From: a virus
Length of the DNA: 46,992 nucleotides
Reading direction: 5' to 3' (one strand)
IMG/VR virus record: IMGVR_UViG_3300020172_001853
Coordinates: 1-46,992 of that record
Of this stretch, positions 23,501 to 35,100 are shown piece after piece. The notes below the pieces were generated by a model. It did no database searches. It saw only the letters and a program-made list of their open reading frames with translations, and was not told the origin of the DNA. A program made the translations under genes and the position numbers. The first letter of the stretch is position 1; each line of letters opens with the position of its first letter.

Positions 23501-24300
23501 GCTCCGCCTAGACCACCTGGCGCTCCACCAGAATTACTAGAACCAGCTCTTCCGCCATCACCAACAACTACTTCAATGACATCGTTTTTTTCTACAGCAA
23601 TATTAACTTTATGAAATTGCCCAGGGGCTCCGTCGCCACCTCTACTGCCAGCGTCCATACCACCACCGCCACCACCACCCCATAGGTATGCTACAATATC
23701 CATGTTCATCGGAGCAGTTAGTGTGTATCTGCCACATGTTTGTGTAAATTCAGAAACTACAGCGGTGGATCTAGTATCCCAAACAATATTACCATTTGTG
23801 TCGGCAATAGTCATTCCAAATCCAGCTACATCTCCGCCGTTTGATACTTCAAATCTTAATTGATTTATTCCCCTGCCTAACGTAATAGGATAAGCGGGTG
23901 GGGTGGTTGCCCAGTCTGTTGTTCTATAACCACCCCATCCCCAATAACCACCATAACCATTCCAATAACCATAACCACCCCACCAACCGCCCCACCACCA
24001 CCAATGATGACGCTCGACTGTTTGTGTAGTTCCATTTACTTTAAGATCATTAATAAAAACCGTGCCACTATTATCTACGCTGGAGCGAATATAATAGGTA
24101 CCAGTATATGGTGCATCAAAAATTCTATAGATTGTAAAACTTCTGTTTTCGTTTCCAGTAGTAGGCCAAACCGCATACTGGCGCAAGAAAGAATTCCATC
24201 TACGATCATCTCTTGCATACAACGTCGCAGGACTTTGAACAGGATTTCCACTGGGTCCAGAAATTCCAAATATGTTTACTATGGGTTGTTTATCTGCCAT
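20584..24300 (-). CDS. Glycine-rich tail fibre/adhesin with duplicated lectin-like domains and helical C-terminus (1,238 aa)
   Basis: The start is taken as ATG 24300, 2 nt after the upstream stop; a TTG at 24321 would add seven residues. A PA14/CBM-like beta-sandwich (about 30-180) contains a Trp/Gly/Tyr insertion. A long glycine-rich region with GGGGGG runs follows (about 205-545), resembling the polyglycine-type adhesins of T4-like phages. There is then a threonine/serine-rich beta section, and a second copy of the sandwich domain ending YWDTRDN. A final helical domain of about 185 residues (ICQKLSEMGFFDNAMNKADQ, GYIRWAAPVVDLLEGG, ARPWAEEMAYRMKAEGY) ends with a hydrophobic segment (TALIWGTTTILLVAVTGI). 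It is the likely receptor-binding protein. Late structural position between the 373-aa fibre and the 134-aa protein supports this. Confidence 0.85.
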   Translation of the reverse strand: MADKQPIVNIFGISGPSGNPVQSPATLYARDDRRWNSFLRQYAVWPTTGNENRSFTIYRIFDAPYTGTYYIRSSVDNSGTVFINDLKVNGTTQTVERHHWWWWGGWWGGYGYWNGYGGYWGWGGYRTTDWATTPPAYPITLGRGINQLRFEVSNGGDVAGFGMTIADTNGNIVWDTRSTAVVSEFTQTCGRYTLTAPMNMDIVAYLWGGGGGGGMDAGSRGGDGAPGQFHKVNIAVEKNDVIEVVVGDGGRAGSSNSGGAPGGLGGASRINLSGFGSFSGANGSAAGPSPYSGGGGGGGGASLVLVNGVPVAVAGGGGGAGGAGNDGNSAGVIAIRNALTAYPDTAQLYSGAPAVQVSGTAEPLNGQRGQGKGGDGGGAGGGGGGWGGGAGGAVRGGDSSSYGGQSGGNYPYNQIFRHTPGNVSFRAPTNVSTIELISAVGGGGGGGAGNITLGACGGGEGARAQNLNLNVVPGRLYEICIGDGGLGGNTLAGAYSGQGTITDANLVINSGQSGGFTSIRDTVTDTYILKLGGGGGGNLTTPGEGGTVITNLSYNLGNEIIDLGSPGTFTLSTYASVANYSSFAPITSPPYTSTLGSEICVFGAGSIPSGSNTRTLTTNSRIDLTSSSVITYYVNRGTESDWGQTPDSGETLNLEYSTNGTSWTTMNTVPVNIVRNTWAIRSVTVPAAAKISGGVFLRFRQPTSGGAAVKRDTWAFTSVFSGTPAQFGSTIDGSNGLVSTGPVGAGGAGPAAGRQSGADALTETALGSDFGCGSSGAGSDKVSIFAVNPNDQTQPQVVSRGFGGKGANGAILLRWDDDVRLNEDGELTTVSNTSWSSFMNNYAMWRKDNATVATVTRGFEAAYSGTYKIRGASTGTLTVVIDDVQVLTTTNSSTSSPAVIDITLSRGAHQIKFNIDSTASVKGFAVSLSDSLDKLYWDTRDNVGTNPPGQNMRYYVSPFARGGSAGQEGSNGAVVLESYPRGFFNVKVDGQWRNITTAAVKVSGSWRDIAGVYVKVNGAWQPSGAAGDLTTLIFTQQFGNYDTQDRAGIPAPPNPGRGGCKIICQKLSEMGFFDNAMNKADQEFGVLLRDTDPDAYNGYIRWAAPVVDLLEGGGSSTFRKIVFPWIRDEQKRKDLQIKIVAHYLDVIARPWAEEMAYRMKAEGYTKPNPAGKFIMDIGLPLCRSIAKFGKGKQMPMWAKTALIWGTTTILLVAVTGISTLDKLIRKVKNIFTGTNNGN
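21475..21804 (-). repeat. Lectin-like (PA14/CBM-like) domain, copy 2
   Basis: WSSFMNNYAMW, YSGTYKIRGA, ITLSRGAHQIKFNI, GFAVSLSD and WDTR match copy 1. It is shorter because it lacks the Trp-rich loop. Two sandwich domains flank the glycine-rich section, a plausible arrangement for an adhesin that binds glycans. Confidence 0.7.
22680..23690 (-). repeat. Glycine-rich coding repeat of the adhesin
   Basis: Several GGGGGGG-type runs, coded by GGN codons (CCNCCN on the plus strand), occur at about 22686-22710, 22960-22985, 23130-23170, 23325-23360, 23400-23430 and 23662-23690. Such runs pack as polyglycine helices in T4-like adhesins. The G+C content here is well above the surrounding AT-rich sequence because of the codons, not because of a foreign insert. 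Confidence 0.8.
23764..24210 (-). repeat. Lectin-like (PA14/CBM-like) domain, copy 1
   Basis: Signature: WNSFLRQYAVW, YTGTYYIRSS, ITLGRGINQLRFEV, GFGMTIAD and WDTR. It aligns with copy 2 at every one of these elements. The Trp-rich loop is inserted before ITLGRG. Confidence 0.7.
23926..24009 (-). other. Trp/Gly/Tyr-rich insertion in the first lectin-like domain of the adhesin
   Basis: Residues 98-125 hold nine Trp, with His-His then WWWW and GGWWGGYGYW-type composition. The second copy of the same domain (21475-21804) lacks this insertion, so it sits as a loop in an otherwise duplicated fold. Its composition is unlike any other stretch of the window. Confidence 0.85.
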
Positions 24301-24302
24301 GT

Positions 24303-25424
24303 TTATGTATACTTGAACCAAAAATCTCCATTGGAGCCAAGTGAAGAATCAGGGTCGCTAGTGCTAATAAATTTTCTGCTTCCGTCCCAGAACACTCCTC
24401 GGGTCATAACATACTGAGTTGTGGCTATCTGAGTATTGTTTGCTCCAAATGTTGGTGTTGGTGCTACTGGTGTACCTGTAAAAGTTGGGCTATTAATATC
24501 TGATTTGGTATTAATATTTGCAACCAACGCCGCGTCAATAGCTAAGTTGACTGAGTTAATCTTGTTATTCAGCGATATAATATTTGCGTTAGCAGCACTT
24601 ACGTTGGCATTAATTAAAATTACATTGCTTAATAGTGCTGTATTAACATCAATTATTTGTTTTGTTAAACCGCTGGATTCATTACCAATAATTCCTAGTA
24701 TAGTTTCTGTATTACCAGTAATTGCAGTATATGTTGCCAAATTGATATCATCAACTCTGTTATTTGTTGCACGTATTGCAATCTGAGCATTAGCTGCTGT
24801 TAAGTTTGCACGTAATTGATTTTCTTCACTGATACGACTTGTTAAATTTGCGTTTATAATAGCAACATTGGTAGACAGTGCGCTAGTTGTATAAAATCTA
24901 GCATTTTGTATTTCGCTGTCAACATAAACTTTTGTAGGGATGCCAAAATTACTTGTGGCATTGGCCAGTACTGTTATTAACCCGCTATTACCATTTATGG
25001 TTAAAACATTTGTACTTGTTCCGTTAACATTTGCAAATAAACTAATATTTCCATTATTAAATTGATTATTGATTGAAACATTACCATTTAAATCTTTTAT
25101 TTGAAAATCATTAGGCCCTATAGTTAGATTACCTGTTAGATCAACATTGCCAACTATTTCCGTGCCTACTGTAATCCAAGTGCTTCCATTAAATGCTTTG
25201 ATATTATTAACATTAGTATCGTACCACAATTGTCCTTTAATTGGATTTGCAGGGCTGCTGTCTAAAGCAAAGTTTTCTAATAAATGTACAAAATTTTCGT
25301 TTGTTTGATCACCGTAGTTTTGTACTAATCTACCAAATAATGTAAGACTGGTACTAGTAGTATCTTTAGTACCATCTAATACTATAATTGCTGTTCCATC
25401 AGTTTTGTTTACAAAATATGACAT
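24303..25424 (-). CDS. Tail fibre protein with fibre N-terminal domain (373 aa)
   Basis: The N-terminal about 85 residues (AIIVLDGTKDTTSTSLTLFG, NENFVHLLENFALDS, GQLWYDTNVNN) are paralogous to the 549-aa fibre. The middle, with NLTIGPNDFQIKDLNGNVSI and LFANVNGTSTNVLTINGNSG, is typical of fibre shafts. Long Ala/Asn-rich stretches with VNTALLSNVILINANVSAAN look like coiled coil. It ends with PTFGANNTQIATTQYVMTRG and an aromatic C-terminal strand. The ribosome site AGGATAA precedes ATG 25424. It is the first fibre of the block and its stop lies 2 nt before the adhesin ATG. No chaperone-like domain is present, so it may pair with the neighbouring fibres. Confidence 0.83.
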   Translation of the reverse strand: MSYFVNKTDGTAIIVLDGTKDTTSTSLTLFGRLVQNYGDQTNENFVHLLENFALDSSPANPIKGQLWYDTNVNNIKAFNGSTWITVGTEIVGNVDLTGNLTIGPNDFQIKDLNGNVSINNQFNNGNISLFANVNGTSTNVLTINGNSGLITVLANATSNFGIPTKVYVDSEIQNARFYTTSALSTNVAIINANLTSRISEENQLRANLTAANAQIAIRATNNRVDDINLATYTAITGNTETILGIIGNESSGLTKQIIDVNTALLSNVILINANVSAANANIISLNNKINSVNLAIDAALVANINTKSDINSPTFTGTPVAPTPTFGANNTQIATTQYVMTRGVFWDGSRKFISTSDPDSSLGSNGDFWFKYT

Positions 25425-25430
25425 AATTTA

Positions 25431-26135
25431 TTATCCTACACTACTTAAATTTGTTAGAGTTTGTATTCTAACTGTGTAATCAATTTGAATTAATCTATTC
25501 ATTGATTTTTGCACTGGATGAAATACTACATGTGTTAACAGTTTACCAGTAGTTATTAGCCCTGAAGTACCATCTGTACTACGTGCTTTTAATCCTAATT
25601 CGTCAAATGTATACGTATCGTCCAATGTGGTGCTGTTATCAAATGCACTTTGCCCAATTGGCTCACCATAATCTAATAGACAGCTGATCACAAGATCAGA
25701 ATATATACGACCTGGAGTATGTCGTACTTCAATTTTGTTTCTTGTGGGATCGGTGTTTAAGGCGCTGGTATTATCTACAATTTTTGCAAAAGTTGGGTTA
25801 TACAAATTACTATTACTTGTATTGATATTTGATGGCAAATAATTAATTACCCCGGTAGGGTCAATGCTGGTGCCACCGTTTCCAAAATGCATTTCGTAAA
25901 TATAGCTCTGCCCCTTATTGGCCAATGTATAAGCAATAGCCTCACTAATATTTTCATAGTGTATAGCATTTCGCTTATCTACATAAACTTCGCCAGTTGC
26001 TGGATCAAAAATTTTAATATGACCTTGTACGTGTACACCGCCATTTTCGTCTGGTTTTTGATTCGTGTCAGTTGAATTTATATCTAAATCTTCCATAGTT
26101 TTATCCATATCTGTATTTAGCTGTGGGATTATCAT
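25431..26135 (-). CDS. Baseplate/tail structural protein, unknown (234 aa)
   Basis: Strand-rich and soluble. After an acidic N-terminal tail it has VHVQGHIKIFDPATGEVYVD, NAIHYENISEAIAYTLAN, YIYEMHFGNGGTSIDPTG, and a C-terminal sheet ending VVFHPVQKSMNRLIQIDYTVRIQT. I recall similar proteins as virion structural components in marine T4-like phages but cannot name the family. By position after the gp6 and giant genes it could take the place of T4 gp8; the length (234 against 334) does not argue strongly either way. The start overlaps the giant gene's TGA by ATGA. Confidence 0.72.
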   Translation of the reverse strand: MIIPQLNTDMDKTMEDLDINSTDTNQKPDENGGVHVQGHIKIFDPATGEVYVDKRNAIHYENISEAIAYTLANKGQSYIYEMHFGNGGTSIDPTGVINYLPSNINTSNSNLYNPTFAKIVDNTSALNTDPTRNKIEVRHTPGRIYSDLVISCLLDYGEPIGQSAFDNSTTLDDTYTFDELGLKARSTDGTSGLITTGKLLTHVVFHPVQKSMNRLIQIDYTVRIQTLTNLSSVG

Positions 26136-29100
26136 GGTGTATAACTCACTTCTTGTCTAATAAATTGTGCTGCTTCGCTAGTACTTCCTGCTAAACCTAC
26201 CCCTGTTCCAAGCGGAATCCACAAATTACTTTGCAGTATTGTATTGTTTATCAGTACAACGTTTCCGCTGCCGTTTACTTCGCCAAGTATTTTCATCGCT
26301 CTAACATTTGCTGCTGTTGTTTGCCAAGCACTTGACACAGGATTGAATATGTTAATTGTGTTAGACCCAATTGTAAGATTCCCTGACACAAATTGAACTG
26401 CAACCGTGTTTGCTGAGCTAACCGTTTCTAATAATCTTACATTAGCAGTGTTTGAATTTTGTGTAATATAGCTTCCAACATTGGCTGTGATTGGAGCTCC
26501 TAATTGTATTCTCCAAGACACATTTGCTGCAACATTGAACGTACCCGACAATGTTGTAAACTTTGGAGCAGTATTAGGTAAAACTTGAACAAGACTACTA
26601 TCAACTACTTTTGTTCCTGTCAGATGTAAATTAGCTGCACCAGTGCCGTCGACCCCTCTACGCAATTGTGATAATGTATTTACAAAAACTTGTCTTACGT
26701 TGCTACTATTAATATAAGCAGTTGAATTTGCATAAACGTTGGCTAGTACCAAATAGGTATTACCACTGTGGGCAATCAAATGATCTGTTGCAAATTCTGT
26801 GTTTGGTGTCCACGGGTCTGCAGTTAATATTTTTGTAGAATCATATTTTTGATAGTAGTGAATTAATTCGCCATTGATAAACACTTCGCCAGGTATGCCT
26901 ACTACTGCACCAGGATCTGGTAATACAGATGCATCATTTACATATATATCAATATCTGTAATACTTAGATTAGCTGACAAAGTTGTTGTCGAATTGCTGC
27001 TAATTCTATAAAATTCAATATTACCACGCATTGGTTGAAACTCCCTGAATCCATATGTGGCGGTGTTTGACGCATTGTTTGTAAATACTCTCATTTCTAA
27101 AGAATCAAATACACGACCTGGTATTAATTCCTCCGGAGCATGACTACTATATCCGTCAACATATGCACCACCAACTATATTGATATCTTCAGGTCTGGTC
27201 CCTAATGCTGTATCTTTGTAGAAACTAGCAATATTTGAATCTAATAGAGTATCAATGGTTAGATTGGTAATCTTAACATTAGCTGCTCCGCCTGCAACAA
27301 TTTCTTCTATGTACGCCGATTGCGGAACGCCGTTAATAGCAATAGTATTTGCAGAAACAGTAAATCCAGTTGTGCTATGAATAATTTGTATTACGTTAGC
27401 AGTAGGATAGTTGTGCAATACAAAAGCGTTTGCTCTTGTATTTGCTTGAGTAATGTAATCTCCTTCTTGTAGGCTTACATTGCTATTTAAAGTTATGGTA
27501 TATAGTGTTTCAATTGGAGGACCCGACAACATCATTTCACTATGATCAATACTTATAATTCTAAAGTCTGCATTATTTTTAAAAGGGAAGTCATATTGAC
27601 CTTGAATTCTTAACGTATCGTTAAGTTCAAATCCACCTTTGGCAAAATCAACTTGTTGAATGTTTGCGCTGGTGATTCTCATTCCTGTGTAATTAAATCC
27701 AATTACATTACTTGTAATAGCATAACTGTTGGCAAGGAAATTTTTACCTTCAACTTTGTTTCCTGGATACTCTGTTCCAAACATCAATTGACCAAAGTCT
27801 TTGCCCGGTCTTCCTACCTCAGGGAAATAGTATGACGTAATTCTATCAGCTGCCGAAAGCAAAATATTACCGTTGTCAATTTGACTATAACGTGAAAAAT
27901 CAAATACAGATTGACTGCTGACATTTGCATTGGTCGCAATGTATGCCACATTATTATAATAAATTATATTACCACTTGTAATATATACGTTGCTTTCAAC
28001 AGGCACTATACCAAAAGAATTAAAGATATAGCTTTGAACGGAATTTGTTCCTGAATCACTTACATACATTCCGGTACCGTCATACTTGAAGTATAATCCT
28101 GTTGGTGTACTAGTTTTTAATCCATAACTATTAGAAAAAGTTGCAGTAGAAATATCCCAATTAATTGATAGTGTATATTCAAACAAAGTATCATTTTGTT
28201 GCCCTATCATGAATAATTTTGACCCGTTTGACTTAAATCTTATTGCAGTCGGGAAATTATCTTGTCCAGCCACTGATAAATTTTTACCTGAATAAGTAGC
28301 GGTCTCTATTTGCCATGGTGTGCTTAATGTGTATTGATATATGGTATCAGTAAGTGTACCAACTACATACATGTTCAATCCATCTTTACTAAATTCTACT
28401 GCTCGTGGACTTGAGTCTTGAGATGCTATACTTTTCACTGACACATTTGATGCAGTGTTAACCATCCAGGATGTTGCTAACCTATATTCATAAATGCTAT
28501 CTGTGGTTGCTCCAGCAATATACATTTTAGCACCATCATCTCTAAAATATAATCCTTGAACATTTGTGTCTTGGCCTGTGACACTAAATGCGCCAACATT
28601 AGATGCTGTAGTAGCATCCCACGGAATACTTAAAGTATATTGATAAATTCTATTAGAATCATTACCTGCAATATACATCTTGGTGCCAGTGTCATCGAAG
28701 AATAATTCTGTAATGTCTGAATCTTGCGAGCTTACGCCGGTGTTTGTTTCAGCAAACTCCAATCTATCAAGATTCCATGCATTGGCTTTATTACCATCGA
28801 CAATAATTGTTTGTTCGTATGCAGTATTTGGTTGCCATTGAATCACATTACTTGAATAACTAATTCTATCAAATTTTATAGTTGTTGTAATATCTCTTAC
28901 TGTGTTATAACTTCCGCTAACATTGTATTCATTATGTAAAATTGGATACGCAGTTGCGCCGGACCCTACACCATTGATAAAAACTGTAGGTGTTGATATA
29001 TACCCAGAACCAGGGTTAACTACATAAATTCCAGTTAACTTGCCGGTAGCAGGATTAATTGTAGTAATTGCACTGGCTCCTGAGCCGCCGCCACCAATAA

Positions 29101-32100
29101 TTTCAACATTAGGAGCGGTTGTATAATTAACTCCTACATTTCCAATAATGTAATTAGTAATCTTATACTTGTAATTTTCAGCATACGCAGAGTAAATTGG
29201 TAAACTAAAATATTCTGCATCAGTGCTTACATTTATATCAGGGGACCTATAAATGCTGTCAACATCGTAATATCTGCCAGGTATATCAAAATCTGTCCAG
29301 GATCCTGTTGCGATATCAGTTTTACTATATAGCGGTACGTACTCTCTGATAGCGGTTCTATATGGCTTGGCTTCGTTTATATACTCATTGTAAAAACTTT
29401 GGTTATCGCGTATATAATTTGGAATCTGTTCTAAAGTTCTTAGATTATGATACACATCAATAAAACTGGTCTTAAAGATCCAGTCTGGAGTTTTTTGTTC
29501 TGAAAAAATATAATTTACTATAGAGAAAAATAATTTGTTAAATTCAATGGCCAAACTGTTTATTAACAATTCAGTGTAAACGCTATCAAATATTTTACCA
29601 ACTTCTACTCCAGCTGCTGGATCAAAATCTATAATGTCATACACTGTGGTATCAAACCCAGCACCCCAACTAACTTCGTGTAATCTTTCATTTAGTGTTA
29701 ATGTTGCATTTTGTGCTGCAATTAACGTCAGGCTCAAATCATCTTCTACACGATAAATTAACCAATTTCCAATACCGTCGTCTAGTACCTGAATATATTG
29801 ATCTGGAACTAAATTAACAGTTTGAATAGCACCATAATTGGCTACTACATGACTGATATCTGTGCCTTCTACATATTCACTGCTGTACCAATCAATTGGA
29901 GTCCACCACAAATCTGTTTTAAAACTTTGAATATTTTTTAATTCTAATTCTTGACTGATTCCGTTGTATGTATACAAGGTCCATCGTCCGTTATACCTTG
30001 AGTCGTTGGGTATTAAAATGGTATACCCGTCAACAAATGTATCTAAATCTAAGTATGATAATTCAGCAAAAGATGCCACTTGATCGTCGTACACCAACGG
30101 TTGAGGTTCTTGTGAATATAAGGTAGCTGCATTACTAATCAGAAGAGCTGGATAATTTACAAAAATATCATTTAAGTTTTTTACAAAACTCTTTAAAGCT
30201 GGAATTCTATCTAAAAATACACCTTGTCTAGGTCTGATTAGTAATCCAATCCCGTTTTCTACAGTTAAATTAGGATCAGGCACAAGTTTACCTGCCTCAT
30301 CGAACCCACAATAACTTTCTCGTAATTTATTTAAAATTCTTGCTGGTATTGTCTGGCTTGGATTACCTTGCTGAATCAATTGATATTCGTTATGAATTAA
30401 ATTACTATTTTTTACTTCGCAAGTGTCTATGTGTAGAACAATATCTTTACTTGAAAGTAAATTAGAAATATTATATAATGCAAAACTATTTTGTGCTAAT
30501 GCTCCTATATAGGGAATATTTTGATCTTTAGGATTGCTTATATAGTTTTCTAGGGTTGCAACACTAACAGTTCGTTTTGCTTTATTAACATCCACTGATG
30601 TTTTACTACCCACCCAGTAATAATACTTTTGAGAAATAATTCCGGTGGCTGGATCTACAATACTGACACTTGTATAGGCAGAGTTGTTGGGGTATTTTGG
30701 AACGCCATCGCCTCCGTTTGCTACATACTGACTAGGTAAGAAATTACTTTCTACCCATTCGTATATTTTTACTTGGCTTCCTGGAAATAAACTACCCCAA
30801 TTTTTTACTCTATACTGTAAAGTATCTTGTTCATATTCAATGAAACTTGCCTGACTAGTATCCCACCAGGTTTTACCAACGTGTCTATTACCCCAATAGA
30901 ATGTAGTATTAAGCGTGGTGTCATCTCTTAAAACAGTATTATAAGATGCAGGATCGTATTCTTCTTTATAATCTAATTCTTGATCAACAATGCCTAAAAT
31001 TTTACCTTTAGCAGGATCATATACGTCAAAGAAATTTAATATAGTCTGAGTTTTTTTATTGTATATGAATGCAGAATCAATTGATTCTGGATCAACTTGA
31101 TTATCTTTATATCTAATTAGATTCCAACCTGATTTATTATCTGGATTATTATAGGTATAGATACTGCCACCACTGTTGACAAGACCTGAATCTTTATTAA
31201 CTCCAACTGCTAATATTCCGTTAACCAGACTTACACTAGATCCAAAATTATCTCCTGTATCCAAATCTGGTCCAACAAGTTTTTGTGTATATGCAAACAA
31301 TGACGGATTATCTACTGATTCAAAAGGATTTATCATTAAGTCAAACACATAGACTGCGCCAGACTCGTTTACTAGATCTACAAATTTTGTACTACTACTA
31401 TCAAATGTAGTGTCAGAATAGGATTGATCAAAAGTGATAGGAATAGATAAATCAGCACCTTCGCTACCAACAGCCAAAACACCATATGATTGTGATAATC
31501 CTAAAGATGAGCCAAAACGTTCGCCCACGTTGTTGGGATGTTTAATTGTTTGAGTTTTCTTGTATATCTCTATTCCAAGATCGGCCAAGGCAGTACCTGT
31601 GCTTCCAGGTTTGATATCTAATTTCTCATTTGCGACAGCCACATCACTATTAATTCTTAGTTTGCCTTGATAAATTTCAGCTGAAATTCCTGGAACATTG
31701 GAACTATTGATAGAAGATACCACAGAGGCCAAAGTTGTACCTGTAAGTTGTATATTCCTGTCATTTATAACAAATGTATGTCCTGCTGTTACTGTTGGGT
31801 TTACTGTTGCTCCAGTAATTTGACCATAGACTCTACCAACATTTACATACCTAGTAATTAATCCTGAGCTATAATGAATATCTGCGTAGTACGGACTGCT
31901 AATATATAAATTACAACCGGTACCGCACATTGCTAAAATACTACCAAATTTTTGTCCTGAGGTTCCAATATCTGACGCATTGACCAATTGATTGAAAACA
32001 AATTGATTGGTTTCAATTCGTACTTTTTGTCCTCCGGTCGGGGTCGCAAAACCTGGAAACTGTACAACATTTAATGTGCCAGTTGGTCGATACCAATCTG

Positions 32101-35100
32101 TGCCCTCAGTTAGTACTGTGTTGTTAAACACTACTCTATAAACATCATTGAAGTTATCAGGAGCTGTGAAAGTACCACTAAGCCCGTCGGTAGTAAATTC
32201 AGTGATTGTTCTATGATAAATGCTTACTGATCCTTCGTTTGAAACACCATTCAATGATTTTGCGTTTGCACCAATTGATATAATTGAACTATCTCTATTT
32301 ACAGCCACCGCGCACCCAAAGTTTGTACCCGCAGAACCGCTAATAGTATCAATAAGTTTATAGTAGGATGTTCGTTTTAGTACATCAAACCGTTCAAAAA
32401 TAGTAGGAGCTGTTCCAAAAGTTAAATTTGTTATTGTTCCTTTACTAGAAACTGTGATAGTAATATTATTTGTCGGAGATGTGCCGCCCAGACTGGTTCC
32501 AGGAATAGTTAAGATATCACCGTTGCTGTATCCAGAGCCGCCATTTACTCGTATTGACGAGTAGGCACCAGAATTACTGTTAATAATTGTGAAAGTAGCG
32601 CCAGTTCCAGTTCCGCCAGTAGCAGGTAAATTAGTGTAAGTTAATACACCGGCACCAGATGTGCCGGTTCCTGCTGCTGTAAAGTTTATAATGCCGTTGG
32701 CAGCTTGTGTTATAGTATAATCCACAGTAGGAACATACTCAGCTGATCTCAAAACTGCAAATACCACTATATCAGTTGGGTCATCTACGGTAGACGATAA
32801 AGTGTATGTAGTAGCCGATCCTGTGCCCTCAAATGACTGAGTATCTTCTGCTCTAGTTTTAACTGCGTAGCAAAGAACTTTGTTTGCGCCAGGTGATCCT
32901 ACATACAAGTAGTTTCCGTCTCTACTCATTGCAACCGATTCGCCAAACTTATCGTTTGTGGTTCCTGCTGCATCGGTTAGAATTTGAATCAGTACACCAT
33001 CTTTATAAACATAAACATAGCCTCTGTTGGTATAACTGTCAGGTGCTCCTACTGCGAAGTATCCAGTACCATTGGCAATTGACTTTCCAAAGCTGCTTAG
33101 TCCGTTGCTATTACCATACAAGAAAGAACTAGGAACCCACGACGTGCTACTAGCACGGCCGTATATAGCGGCTCTTCCAGTTCCTGATCCAGGAGCACCT
33201 ATATATAACAGTTGTCCTGTATTTGGATCCAGGCTAACAGATTGTCCAAAGAAGTCATTTCCATATAATTTACTGGCGTCTGGTTCAATTTTAACTCCGT
33301 ATAACCAAGGATCAATTTTATTATAAACTCCCCAATTTTGATCGCTGTCTAGATTACTAACCCAAACTTTATCATTTGGTATCCAGCCTGCCACTGGTCT
33401 AATAGATTCAACATCTTTAAGGTAATCAATTTTGGTTGACGTTAATTTAAAAAGAATCCCTACTCCTGCATATGCCTGAGTATCTTTCATTTGTTGCAAA
33501 TTTTGATAGAGACGTATATAAAATCTTGTGCTGTCAATGATACTATCAACTTGATATACTCCATCATATTCTGGTTCAAAATTCTTAATTACTACTAAAT
33601 CACCAGTAGACAATCCATGATCTCTATCAAAAATTACTTCTACTAGATCGTCAATGTTATATCGTAGTCCAAAAATATAACCATTAACTAAACTAGCTCG
33701 ATATACATTCCAGTTTTTATCAAAATCTCTAGCTACCCAAATTTTATAACCAATACCAATATTATTGACGATTGTTGTCAATGTTTCGTAATCATTCAGG
33801 TCAAATATTGTTGCGTCAATATCGTCAAGATTTACAAACCCTGCTACCGGAAGAGGTTTAAATGTGTCAGTCTGATTTAATGTCTTTGCACGTAAAATCT
33901 TAGCATCGTATTCTCCCGCCGATTTAAACACGTTAGTATTGTCAAAAGATAATACATCAGGTTGTTTTTCTACAGTATTATCAAGCAATTGAAAGGCTGT
34001 AGGATTACTACTGAAATCTGTTTCGTTTAATTCAAATTCTACAAATTTGTTTATATCAGTGGCACCGTACTCACCAACTCGGACTGCCCAATTTTCGTAA
34101 AAATTAATATCAGTATCTAAATTCCCAAAGGTTGCTCCTTGTAATGCATTCAATGCATTAACTGTTCCTTTTTGTTTAATAAACCCTTGATAAAATTTAC
34201 TTTGAGTAGTTCCGTCAATTCCAAGGTTAGTAAAATACTCTCTGTTTCTGAATCCAATTAATCCATTGCTAAACAACTGCAAATCTTCATTGATTGGTTG
34301 ATTGTCTATATCATAGAAATTAATACCTTGTTGGGCGTTGGTAGCAAAATTATTAATTACACCAGACTTTAGTTCTGACGAAGGAATTAACTGCCAATTG
34401 GTTGTTTGAAATTGTTCAGACGCAGTAATATTTCGTATAGCAGTATAAAATCTAAACTTATATTTTACTACAGAGCCTTTCAAATAATCTTGCCCAGATA
34501 CCCATTCGTCAACAGTATCACTGCTATAGATAAATCCTGGTAATTCCAAGCTTCCATTCCAGTTTGCTGTTTTAGCTCCTACTAATTTTAATCTATATTG
34601 TCTGTTTCCAAGTTCTGGCACATAAATGATATCATTGAACACTGTAATATTATCTAATATCAAAAGATGTTCGTACTGTACCAAGTCTAACTCAGCAAAA
34701 CCAATTGATTGATCTGCATTGGCAGTAAAAGTAAATGTATTACTATCTCTGCTTATTGTAAAATTATTTTTAACAATTGGCTTAAAGTTTATATCTAGTA
34801 CTCTGCTAGCATAAGGTGTGTTTTTAATTTCGTCAATGACCGCCGAACTATCAAATACTTTTAGTGATGTAGATATAGGGCTAAGAACAAGTATGCTTCC
34901 TGACTTCCACCCTTGAACGGACCAATGTAAAAATTCTTTGGCACTTAACACCCAATCTTTTTGTTCTTGCAAGTCATTATCTCTGTCTATAAAAATAAAT
35001 CCCTGGGCAAGCAAATATCTTTGATAGCTGACAAGAAAATCTACAACCTGTTGTTTGGTATTGAATTCAAACCCGTAAGGAACTGTGTATTTGGCTTTCT

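Noticed and set aside
22680-23690. GCC/CCN repeats as a CRISPR-like or satellite array
   Set aside because: The repeats follow codon phase and encode glycine runs in a continuous frame; there are no spacers or constant repeat length.
24301-24321. TTG start for the adhesin at 24321
   Set aside because: It would overlap the 373-aa gene by 19 nt. ATG 24300 follows that stop by 2 nt and fits reinitiation better; GGAG lies too close to the TTG.
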